Assembly (NCBI GenBank): GCA_003243425.1
Contig: QFQP01000004.1
Coordinates: forward strand, 189,315 to 253,314
Direction: 5' to 3'
Source of the DNA: Archangium gephyra
GTDB lineage: Bacteria > Myxococcota > Myxococcia > Myxococcales > Myxococcaceae
DNA: 64,000 bases
The notes beneath the pieces were generated by a model. The model searched no databases and was not told where the DNA came from. It saw only the letters and a list, made by a program, of their open reading frames with translations. Position numbers and translations under genes: made by a program. Position 1 is the stretch's first letter. Every line of letters begins with the position of its first letter. Positions 27,741 to 36,122 of this stretch are shown one piece after another.

Positions 27741-28096
27741 AGAAGCGCTGGCCGCTGCTGGTGATGGGCGTTCTCGGAGTGGTGCTGTGGAAGACCGGCT
27801 TCCTCGGCTTCGCTCCGCAAGAGCGCGATCTCGTGTGGCGGTTTCCGGTGTCGTACGGAGAGGTTCGAGCGCTCGAGCTTCAGGTGTGGGATGGCGAAGA
27901 GCTGGTGAAGCGGCAGGAGACGTCGTGGAGCGCCGGGTTGATCGGTGAGCCGACGATCAAATTGCCGCTCCGAAGTGGCACGTATCGCGGCACGGCGATC
28001 GTCTCGATGCTGCATGCCGACAAGCCCGTGGTGTTTCAACGCGACTTCGCCACCGGGAATGAAGACACCGTCATCATCGACATGAAGAGGCCCTGA
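27737..28096 (+). CDS. Hypothetical membrane-anchored protein (119 residues)
   Basis: Begins MKKRWPLLVMGVLGVVLWKTGFLG, a signal anchor or signal peptide, followed by a 90-residue extracytoplasmic region (WRFPVSYGEVRALELQVWDGEELVKRQ...). The content is beta-rich and has no Cys. Its start overlaps the previous stop by 4 bases and its stop is directly adjacent to the start of the TPR lipoprotein, so the three are surely co-translated. Function unknown. Confidence 0.72.
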   Translation: MKKRWPLLVMGVLGVVLWKTGFLGFAPQERDLVWRFPVSYGEVRALELQVWDGEELVKRQETSWSAGLIGEPTIKLPLRSGTYRGTAIVSMLHADKPVVFQRDFATGNEDTVIIDMKRP

Positions 28097-28816
28097 ATGC
28101 GGCTCCACATCGTCGCGTGCGTCGTGGCGTTGTCCGGTTGTCCCATCGTGGTTCCGCCGATCGCCGAACAGTACGGTGACGCGTGCGCGCAGCTTCTGAC
28201 GGCCGGAGAGCTCGATCAGGCCGAAGCCGCGTGCCGGCATTCGCTCGAGTACCAGCCGAAGTACTGGAACGCGCTGCACAACCTCGCGCTCATCGAGCAG
28301 CAGCGCGGCGACCTCCCGGCCGCGAAGAAGCACTACATCGAAGCGGTTCGCGCGAATCAGGCGATGAAGCAGTCGTTCAACGCGCTCGGGCTCATCGCGC
28401 AGAACGAGGGCGAGCTGAAGACGGCTGCCGGCTACTTCCGAGAAGCGCTCCGCCAGCACCCCGAGTACGCGGAGGCGCGGCTCAACCTCGGCGCGTTGCT
28501 GCTGATTCAGAAGAAACCCCGCGAGGCCGAGATGGAGTTCCGCCAGCTGGTGATGACCGCGCCGCAGTTGGTGAACGGCCACCTCGGCCTGGCGACGGCG
28601 CTGGTGGCGCAGCACGAGCTCGAGAAGGGCGCAGCCGAAGCCGAGGTCGCGACGAACCTGAACGTGGCTGACGTGCGGGCGTGGGTGCTCCGCGGGCAGA
28701 TCGCCGAGGCGCGCGGCCTCGGTGAAGAGGCGAAGGATCACTACGAGCGTTGCCTGCTCGCCGACGATCAAAACCTCGAATGCACTCGGGCCCTGAAGCG
28801 GCTGACTTCTGATTGA
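28097..28816 (+). CDS. Tetratricopeptide-repeat lipoprotein
   Basis: 239 residues. The N-terminus MRLHIVACVVALSGC is a lipoprotein signal with lipobox Cys about 15. The rest comprises five or six TPR units (for example YWNALHNLALIEQQRGDLPAAKKHYIEAV, NALGLIAQNEGELKTAAGYFREAL, EARLNLGALLLIQKKPREAEMEFRQL). Its size and organisation resemble Myxococcus Tgl, an outer-membrane pilotin lipoprotein with TPRs needed for secretin assembly, but sequence identity was not checked and no secretin gene is nearby. It starts at the base after the preceding stop. Confidence 0.82.
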   Translation: MRLHIVACVVALSGCPIVVPPIAEQYGDACAQLLTAGELDQAEAACRHSLEYQPKYWNALHNLALIEQQRGDLPAAKKHYIEAVRANQAMKQSFNALGLIAQNEGELKTAAGYFREALRQHPEYAEARLNLGALLLIQKKPREAEMEFRQLVMTAPQLVNGHLGLATALVAQHELEKGAAEAEVATNLNVADVRAWVLRGQIAEARGLGEEAKDHYERCLLADDQNLECTRALKRLTSD

Positions 28817-28848
28817 TCGACGTGCACGTGGCTCGTACAAGCCCGCGC

Positions 28849-29703
<855 letters not shown>

Positions 29704-29713
29704 GAGGGACACC

Positions 29714-30490
29714 ATGGACTTCGTGAAACTCGAGATGGACGGCGCGATCGCGGTGATCACCATCGATCGCCCGAAGGCGCTGAACGCATTGAACCAGCAG
29801 GTGCTCACCGAGCTGCACGACGCGGTGGGGCAGGTGGCGCAGAACAAGGCGCTGCGCGCGCTGATCGTGACCGGTGGCGGTGAAAAGGCGTTCGTTGCTG
29901 GCGCCGACATCGCGGCGATGGCGAACTTCTCGCTGGCCGAAGCTCAGGCCTTCGGCGAGCTGGGTCACAAGGTGCTCGACTCGTTCGAGGCCTTGTCGAT
30001 CCCGGTGATCGCTGCGGTGAACGGCTTCGCGCTGGGCGGCGGTACCGAGCTCGCGCTGGCCTGCGACTTCATCTACGCGAGCGAGAAGGCGAAGTTCGGC
30101 CTGCCTGAAGTGACGCTCGGCGTGATCCCCGGGTTCGGCGGTACACAGCGCATGACGCGGCTCCTCGGCCGGGCGCGCGCGAAGGAGCTCATCTTCACCG
30201 GCGACATGATCGACGCGAACAAGGCGAAGGAGATCGGCCTCGCGCTCGACGTGCTGCCGGCGGGCGAGCTGCTCGCGCACTGCAAGAAGGTGGCGGCGAC
30301 GATCGCCAAGCGCGCACCGTTGGCGGTCGCGAAGGCCAAGCAGGTGATCGACGCCGGCGCAGATCTCGAGCTGCGCAAGGGCAACGAGCTCGAGCGCGGC
30401 GCGTTCGCGGACCTGTTCGGCTCAGCCGATCAGAAGGAAGGCATGGCGGCATTCCTCGCCAAGCGTCCGGCTGAGTTCAAGAACCAGTAG
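29714..30490 (+). CDS. Enoyl-CoA hydratase/crotonase family protein
   Basis: 258-residue crotonase-fold enzyme. The oxyanion-hole loops are AVNGFALGGGTELALA and the CoA/Glu site PEVTLGVIPGFGGTQRM, with the expected two Glu residues; the conserved DRPKALNALN and AGADIAAM motifs are present. It likely hydrates 2-enoyl-CoA to 3-hydroxyacyl-CoA, the substrate of the enzyme encoded 10 bases upstream; the pair probably acts in fatty acid oxidation or butanoate metabolism. It is the last gene of the pair; a hairpin repeat follows. Confidence 0.93.
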   Translation: MDFVKLEMDGAIAVITIDRPKALNALNQQVLTELHDAVGQVAQNKALRALIVTGGGEKAFVAGADIAAMANFSLAEAQAFGELGHKVLDSFEALSIPVIAAVNGFALGGGTELALACDFIYASEKAKFGLPEVTLGVIPGFGGTQRMTRLLGRARAKELIFTGDMIDANKAKEIGLALDVLPAGELLAHCKKVAATIAKRAPLAVAKAKQVIDAGADLELRKGNELERGAFADLFGSADQKEGMAAFLAKRPAEFKNQ

Positions 30491-30508
30491 CCACAGAGAT
30501 CCCGGGGT

Positions 30509-30531
30509 CCCTCTCCCCATCGGGGAGAGGG
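30509..30531. repeat. GC-rich palindromic repeat (hairpin, CCCTCTCCCC arms)
   Basis: A perfect 10-base inverted repeat (CCCTCTCCCC and GGGGAGAGGG) with a 3-base loop, 19 bases after the enoyl-CoA hydratase stop. No T-run follows, so it is not a classical terminator in either direction. A related hairpin with a longer loop occurs at 51310-51337. GGGGAGAGGG-type hairpins are common extragenic repeats in high-GC Proteobacteria, and transcript-end stabilisation is a plausible role. Confidence 0.6.
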
Positions 30532-30646
30532 CCAGGGTGAGGAGCCAAGAACGCGCCTATTAATAAGGTGCGACAGGCGTTCAGTAATCAGCTGTCGTCC
30601 GATGTGCGCATGTCCGGATTCGTCGGTCCTTCCCGATACGACGGAC

Positions 30647-31366
30647 ATGACGCTTCGCACGCCCGCCACTCTCTTCGTCGCAACTCTCGTTTTCGTCGCC
30701 TGCAAAGGCGGCAGCACGAGCGTCGACGCGCCGATCCCCGTCGACGACTCGCCGGTGATCCACAGCGAGATCTCGCCAAAGCCGCCGAAGGGCTGTGGAG
30801 GCGGCTTCTATTCGGTGCACTACCACGACGCGTACAAGACGCTCCGCGAGGTGGAGGACTACAAAGCCGGCGCGCGCAGCTACTACGTGCGTGAGCTCAG
30901 CGACCGGCAGAACGAGTACCTGCTGTCGGGCATCTCGCCTGAGTTCCGCAAGCGCTGGCTCGAGTCGCACAACATTGCCGAGAAGGATCAGCACTGTCTG
31001 GTGCCGTTGTTCGACGAGATCGGCGCCGCGGCGAAGCGCACGCTGCCGAAGTACCAGCCGCGCGACTACACGCATCACGACTCGGACGAAGAAGATCTGA
31101 TCCGTGCTGCCGTGAAGGCAGAAGCTCCAGACGCGAAGTTCCTCGCCATCGGGGTGCGTCAGGCGAACTGGGACCTCGAGAAGCTGCGCAACGGCCTGCC
31201 GAGCCTTCGCTACAAGTACGGCATGGCCTGGGTGAAGAGCAGCGCCTTCGACGACGGCTATTGCCGCATCTACTACGTGAACATCGTTCAGGATTACGCC
31301 GGCGGCGGGAGCTACGCCGAGAGCCGCGCGAGCTACATCAGCCTCGAGCCGGCGGGCTGCAAGTGA
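30647..31366 (+). CDS. Hypothetical lipoprotein
   Basis: A 239-residue exported lipoprotein: MTLRTPATLFVATLVFVAC with lipobox Cys about 19. The start ATG 30647 is the first that gives a plausible signal peptide; an upstream in-frame start would add a Cys-Pro stretch. The body contains an acidic helix-rich middle (EFRKRWLESHNIAEKDQH), and a Tyr-rich C-terminal half (SLRYKYGMAWVKSSAFDDGYCRIYYVNI). Family not recognised. It converges with the large CehA-type lipoprotein, whose stop codon is adjacent. Confidence 0.75.
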   Translation: MTLRTPATLFVATLVFVACKGGSTSVDAPIPVDDSPVIHSEISPKPPKGCGGGFYSVHYHDAYKTLREVEDYKAGARSYYVRELSDRQNEYLLSGISPEFRKRWLESHNIAEKDQHCLVPLFDEIGAAAKRTLPKYQPRDYTHHDSDEEDLIRAAVKAEAPDAKFLAIGVRQANWDLEKLRNGLPSLRYKYGMAWVKSSAFDDGYCRIYYVNIVQDYAGGGSYAESRASYISLEPAGCK

Positions 31367-34243
31367 CTACTTGATCGGAAAGTCGTCGTACGCCCCCGAG
31401 CCATCTGCGTCGACGAAGATGGCGTTGGTCATCGCGCTCGCGCGACTCTCTTCAGGTGCGCAGAGGGCGCCCGTGCACTTCACGAGCTTCCAGACCAGCG
31501 GCGTGAGCGGGCGGCTGGCAGTCGACGCGCGGATCAGGGCGACGAACCACGTGTCCTTCGTGGGCGTGACGATGAAGGTCTCTCGCACGTGAACTCTTCG
31601 AACGTTGATCCCGTTCATTCCCGGGACGGCCTCGAGCGGCAGCGACGTCGGATCGTAGGTCTTCCGAAGGGACGCCTCCGTGGGCACGAAGGTGTCGTTC
31701 GCCTGCCCGTCGGTCGCGGTGCGCCCGTCGGCGTGCGTGTGAATCTCGAGTGAATCGAACTGCAACCACTCGGGCGCCTGCACGTCGACCGTGAGCTCGA
31801 GCTGCTGCCCAGCGGACACGCTCGCGGTGTCGCCGAGTTGAAACACCGTGCCATCACCACCCACGATCTTCGCGGTCATGGTGACGAAGGGGCCGTTCGA
31901 CAGCACCGCGCGGCGCTGCTTGAGCGCAGCCGTCATCGCAGCGGGCGTGAACGTGTTCGGAGTGTCGACCCCGACGTTCACCCACGTGCGCGCGTAGCCG
32001 CCGACGGTCTCGAACGCGTCGTGCGAATCGGAGTTGCCGGTGGCGACCTTCGTGAGGCCTCGCGAAGTGAAGACCATCCAGTCGTTCATCACCGCAGCGT
32101 TGATGTGCGGGCCGTTCATCAACTCCATGGCGTCGAAGTTGGCACTGAAGAGCCTGGTGTCTTCGGGTGTGGCACCCGCGGGCGCCTCCTGCCGAAACTC
32201 GGCCGCGTTGGCGTGCGTGGCGCCAGTGCCGGTGTCGATGCGCAGCATGGTGAGCGCGCCGCCGGGCGTCCCACGCGGATGATTCATCTGGATGACCGCG
32301 TCGGCGTCTCGTGCACGAAGCGCGGTGTAGAGCTGTTCGAGGCGCAGCGTGGCGCCTTCGCCGCTCGCCCAATCAAACGCGTCGTTCGAAGAAATCGGAA
32401 ACACGTTGTGGTGTCCGAAGTCGGCGGGCGTCACTTCGTTACCCTTGATCGACGTGAGCACGTTGGTGAGCTGCAGCTCGGCGAGGAGCCCAGCGTAGTC
32501 GGTCACGAAGTCGTGATCGGTCGAGACCAGAACGTCGACGCCTTCCGCGGCGAAACCGGCGACGCGCAGGGCGTTGGGCACCGAGCTGTCGAAGCTGTTG
32601 ACCGCATGCACGTGAAAGTCGGCGCTCATCCACCCGGTGGTGTCGACGACGGGTGCGAGCAGCGCGGTCACCGTCTGGGGCGACGTGCGCAGATCGACGC
32701 GCTCACCCGTGACGGGGAAGGTGTCAGGCCACGCCGAGTATTCAGGCCCTCGCGTGACGAACACTTCGTACTCGCCCGGCGGCACGGCGATGTTCGCTTC
32801 ACCGGTGGAGCCGACGAAAGCGATGGCTTGAATGTCGGACGGCAGCGCTTCGACCTCGAAGTACGGCCGGTAGTCGATGCGCTGGTCGGTGCATGGTGGG
32901 TTGGTGCACCGCACCACGACCTTTCCGGTCAGCGGCGCGCCGAAGGGGTCCTTGATGAACACCGTCAGCGCTCTCGTGTCTCCGAGCGGCAGCGTCGCCT
33001 CGGCGGTTCCGTTGGACGGAACGGTGAGCGCCGTGAGTGGTGCGATGCTGTGGCCGGGAGCGGCGGCTCCGACGAGGTAGTTGCCCGGCTTGAGATCGAA
33101 CCGTGCGACACCCTCACCATTGGTGACCGCGAGGGTCTGCATGACACCGGTCTCGGCGACCTTCACCGTGATGCGCGTGTTCGGTGCGGTCGTGAGCGTC
33201 ACCCGCGACTTCCCCGACGCGTCGAGCGCCAGCATCGCGCTGGTGATCTCCGCGAGATCGCGGCCGACGAAGAAGTCGCGCACGAACACGCGCGACTGGC
33301 CGGCGAGAATTCCGAACGTGCCAGGTCGTGAAGTCGCGGTGCCGTCGAACCAGGTGGCGAGGCCCGCTGCGTTTTCGGCCCCGGCGATCACGCCGACGAT
33401 TCCACCTGCCGAGAACAGCACGTTGCGCGCAGGCACTCGTCCGTCCCCGAAGGTGTACGGGCGATAGCCGTACGCGACGTCCGCAGCCTGGTAGCCAACC
33501 CACGGCGCCGAGTCGAAGTCACAGCCCCGAATCCCGAGACCATTGGTGCAGCCTTCAGGGTTGAACGACTCGGTGATCCCACCTTGTTCGATGAGGTCGC
33601 CCACCGCCAGTTCGAGCGGCTCCTTGCCTTCGTTGCAATACGCGGTGAGCACCCGCACGCGGCTCTCGCCGGGCGAGAGCACGTAATAGGTCGTCATCAA
33701 CAGCGGCAGTTCGATGTTGGGATCGACGACCAGCGTGCTGCCCTGATCGGGTTCGAGTTCCCGCTTCAAGTTCACGGTGTCGATGACCGCGTCGCGGCCG
33801 GTGACGGCGACCATCGCGTACCCGCCGTTCTTGCCGTCCTTCAGGATTTCTTCGTTGAACACGTTCAATGAACGACCGAACGCGTTCAACGAACCGAGCT
33901 TTCCGAATTCGTCTCGCCCCGGCCCGGTTGAGCGCTGGAGGTCTGCGTCGATGATGGTCCCACCGAAGGGCATCGGCGAAACCGAGCGGCCGGGCTGCTG
34001 AATGACGACTCGAATGCGGTCGTTGGCGAGCAACACGTCGCCCACGCGGCCCTCGGCGTGACCACCACCGATCAACTGATCGGCGCGCTCGATGACCGTC
34101 GCCGTCGCGCCTTTCCCGACCGCGCCGAGCCCCAACGCCTCGAAATCGACGTCACAGCGGCCGGTGGGAATCGGCGTCGGCTTCGGCCGCTCCTGAGGGC
34201 ACCCGAAAAGTACGACAGCGCAGAGCACGAGGAGTCGCCGCAT
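31367..34243 (-). CDS. Lipoprotein with CehA/McbA-type PHP metallohydrolase domain
   Basis: About 958 residues. The N-terminus MRRLLVLCAVVLFGC is a lipobox signal. The first about 500 residues form a long beta-rich region, including carboxypeptidase-regulatory-like units. The PHP-type phosphoesterase domain shows the metal ligands DFHVHAVNSFDSS, DVLVSTDHD and MNHPRG, with NSDSH later, which is the CehA/McbA arrangement. Such proteins may be periplasmic or surface hydrolases; the substrate is unknown. The start is uncertain: ATG 34243 has GGGAGG only 1 base before it; GTG 34252 is the alternative. A 39-base dyad repeat lies inside the gene (33855-33893). Confidence 0.82.
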   Translation of the reverse strand: MRRLLVLCAVVLFGCPQERPKPTPIPTGRCDVDFEALGLGAVGKGATATVIERADQLIGGGHAEGRVGDVLLANDRIRVVIQQPGRSVSPMPFGGTIIDADLQRSTGPGRDEFGKLGSLNAFGRSLNVFNEEILKDGKNGGYAMVAVTGRDAVIDTVNLKRELEPDQGSTLVVDPNIELPLLMTTYYVLSPGESRVRVLTAYCNEGKEPLELAVGDLIEQGGITESFNPEGCTNGLGIRGCDFDSAPWVGYQAADVAYGYRPYTFGDGRVPARNVLFSAGGIVGVIAGAENAAGLATWFDGTATSRPGTFGILAGQSRVFVRDFFVGRDLAEITSAMLALDASGKSRVTLTTAPNTRITVKVAETGVMQTLAVTNGEGVARFDLKPGNYLVGAAAPGHSIAPLTALTVPSNGTAEATLPLGDTRALTVFIKDPFGAPLTGKVVVRCTNPPCTDQRIDYRPYFEVEALPSDIQAIAFVGSTGEANIAVPPGEYEVFVTRGPEYSAWPDTFPVTGERVDLRTSPQTVTALLAPVVDTTGWMSADFHVHAVNSFDSSVPNALRVAGFAAEGVDVLVSTDHDFVTDYAGLLAELQLTNVLTSIKGNEVTPADFGHHNVFPISSNDAFDWASGEGATLRLEQLYTALRARDADAVIQMNHPRGTPGGALTMLRIDTGTGATHANAAEFRQEAPAGATPEDTRLFSANFDAMELMNGPHINAAVMNDWMVFTSRGLTKVATGNSDSHDAFETVGGYARTWVNVGVDTPNTFTPAAMTAALKQRRAVLSNGPFVTMTAKIVGGDGTVFQLGDTASVSAGQQLELTVDVQAPEWLQFDSLEIHTHADGRTATDGQANDTFVPTEASLRKTYDPTSLPLEAVPGMNGINVRRVHVRETFIVTPTKDTWFVALIRASTASRPLTPLVWKLVKCTGALCAPEESRASAMTNAIFVDADGSGAYDDFPIK
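33855..33893. repeat. Dyad repeat, copy A, inside the CehA/McbA lipoprotein gene
   Basis: Two imperfect palindromes, TTGAACACGTTCAATGAA and, 21 bases on, CGAACGCGTTCAACGAA. Within the 39 bases, 32 positions match copy C upstream of tetR (59553) and 30 match copy B (44936). Spacing is identical in all three copies. On the coding strand it encodes LNAFGRSLNVFNE. Whether it is an inserted repeat or convergent coding sequence is open. Confidence 0.6.
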
Positions 34244-34279
34244 GCCTCCCACTCTAAGGTGCTACTGTCTCGCGCGGTC

Positions 34280-34846
34280 ATGCCGGTGGAGCGCACTTCA
34301 GAAGAGTTACGCGCGGCCGTAGAGACCATGTTTCGCATCCGCGCGGTCGAGTCGCCCACCAACACGCAAGGCCTGCGCACGGTGTGGCATCGGGGCGCGA
34401 AGAACGCCGAGTTGGTGAGCGAGATCGACGAAGCAGGGCGGGTCGCGCGCCATGAGTTCTCGTTGTTCGAAGAAGTGCTGATCTGGGAGCGGGGCCGGGG
34501 CTTCTCGAGCGGCCAGGCGGTCGAAGAAGGCAGTACGCGCGGCGCCGCGAACTTCGAGAGCGATCACAGCCTCGATGGCGGGCGCATGCGCCGGGTCGTG
34601 CTCGCCCTTCAGTCGTACAACGGCGGCGATCGCATCATCGAGCACCTCCGGAAGTTGGTCCTCGCCTTCGACGCGAAGGCGCACCCGGTCGAGGATCTGG
34701 GGCAGGTCACCGGCAATACGCGCATTCCCGAAGAGCTGCTCGCGGCTGCACAAAAAGCCCCTCCGCGCCTGCGTCCTGGTCTCCCGTTGATCGTCGTGGG
34801 CGTGCTGCTGATCGTGGTGGGCGTGATCGCCCTGCTGCTGCAGTAA
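34280..34846 (+). CDS. Hypothetical protein with C-terminal membrane anchor
   Basis: 188 residues starting MPVERTSEELRAAVE (ATG 34280); upstream in-frame sequence is Arg-rich and out of keeping with a protein start. The first about 160 residues are soluble (LRTVWHRGAKNAELVSEIDEAGRV, FSSGQAVEEGSTRG, LVLAFDAKAHPVEDLGQ) and the last about 20 form a single hydrophobic segment (LPLIVVGVLLIVVGVIALLLQ), a tail-anchor arrangement. No family recognised. It is divergent from the CehA/McbA gene (36 bases between starts) and 12 bases upstream of the aminotransferase gene, with which it may be co-transcribed. Confidence 0.75.
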   Translation: MPVERTSEELRAAVETMFRIRAVESPTNTQGLRTVWHRGAKNAELVSEIDEAGRVARHEFSLFEEVLIWERGRGFSSGQAVEEGSTRGAANFESDHSLDGGRMRRVVLALQSYNGGDRIIEHLRKLVLAFDAKAHPVEDLGQVTGNTRIPEELLAAAQKAPPRLRPGLPLIVVGVLLIVVGVIALLLQ

Positions 34847-34858
34847 GACCCGCCGCGC

Positions 34859-36040
34859 ATGGAAAGCGCTCGTGTCGCTGGCTTCACCACTTCGATCTTC
34901 TCCGAGTTCTCCCGCCTCGCCGTGCAGCACCAGGCGGTCAACCTCGGGCAGGGCTTCCCCGACTTCGATGGCCCGAAGGAGATCGCCCAGGCCGCTATCG
35001 ACGCCATCAACGGCGCCCAGAACCAGTACGCGGTAGGGCAGGGCATGCCGGCGCTCCGTTCCGCGATCGCGGCGCACGCCAGGCGCTTCTACGGGCAGGA
35101 CATCGACGCGATGACCCAGGTGGGCGTCACGAGTGGTGCCACCGAGGCGATCTTCGCGGCCGTCCAGGCCTTCACCAACCCGGGCGACGAAGTGGTGCTC
35201 TTCGAGCCGTTCTACGACTCGTATCTGGCCAGCGCGCGCATGGCCGGTGCCGTGCCGAAGTTTGTGCAACTGCGAGCACCGGATGCTGCACATGCACAAT
35301 GGTGGTTCGACGACGCAGAACTAGCGGCCGCCTTCAGCAACAAGACGAAGCTCGTCATCGTCAACACGCCCAACAACCCGACGGGCAAGCTCTTCACCCG
35401 CGAAGAACTCACCCGAATCGGCGAACTCACGCGAATGCACGGCGCCGTGCTGCTGAGCGACGAGGTCTACGAGCACCTGGTCTTCGAAGGCGGCCGGCAC
35501 ATCCGTCCCGCGACGCTTCCCGGCTTCTCCGACTTCACGCTCACCATCTCGAGCGGCGGAAAGACCTTCTCGTTCACCGGCTGGAAGGTGGGCTGGCACC
35601 TCGGCCGCGCCGAGCTGGTCGGCGCCGTTCAGAAGGCCCACCAGTGGATCACGTTCTCTTCGGCGACGCCGTTTCAAGCCGCAATCGCCAGGGCCCTCGA
35701 ACTCCCCGACTCGTATTTTCAGGGCTTCGTCGCTGACTACACGAAGCGCCGCGACTTTCTCGCCGACACGCTCACGAAGTCGGGCTTCGAGGTGCTGCCG
35801 TGCGACGGCACGTACTTCCTGATGGCGAAGACCGACCGTCACCGCAGAGAGGGAGAAGACGACATCGCCTTCTGCCGTCGCCTGCTGCTCGAGCACGGCG
35901 TCGCCGCGATTCCACCGTCGGTCTTCTATTCACCGGAACACGCGCCCGAAGTGCACGGCCTCGCGCGCTTCGCGTTCTGCAAGACCGACGTGGTGCTCGC
36001 AGCTGCAGCACAACGACTGCTCAAGCTCGCGCCGAAGTGA
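34859..36040 (+). CDS. Pyridoxal phosphate-dependent aminotransferase (class I/II)
   Basis: 393-residue fold-type I enzyme. It carries the cofactor-binding sequence SSGGKTFSFTGWKVGW with the Schiff-base Lys (about 237), the conserved NTPNNPTGKLF and the SDEVYEHLVFEG motif. The closest recognised types are methionine/kynurenine (YbdL- and KAT-like) aminotransferases, and the N-terminal QGFPDFDGP fits them. It transfers amino groups from amino acids to 2-oxo acids in the cytosol. The icmF gene follows 82 bases downstream, so supply of 2-oxo acids to acyl-CoA metabolism is conceivable but not shown. Confidence 0.92.
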   Translation: MESARVAGFTTSIFSEFSRLAVQHQAVNLGQGFPDFDGPKEIAQAAIDAINGAQNQYAVGQGMPALRSAIAAHARRFYGQDIDAMTQVGVTSGATEAIFAAVQAFTNPGDEVVLFEPFYDSYLASARMAGAVPKFVQLRAPDAAHAQWWFDDAELAAAFSNKTKLVIVNTPNNPTGKLFTREELTRIGELTRMHGAVLLSDEVYEHLVFEGGRHIRPATLPGFSDFTLTISSGGKTFSFTGWKVGWHLGRAELVGAVQKAHQWITFSSATPFQAAIARALELPDSYFQGFVADYTKRRDFLADTLTKSGFEVLPCDGTYFLMAKTDRHRREGEDDIAFCRRLLLEHGVAAIPPSVFYSPEHAPEVHGLARFAFCKTDVVLAAAAQRLLKLAPK

Positions 36041-36122
36041 AACTCTGTCGCAGTGCGTCGCGCTCGTGACGTAGTGAACACAGCCGCTGCCCGACTCACG
36101 CGGCTGTAGTAGTCGCGAGGGC

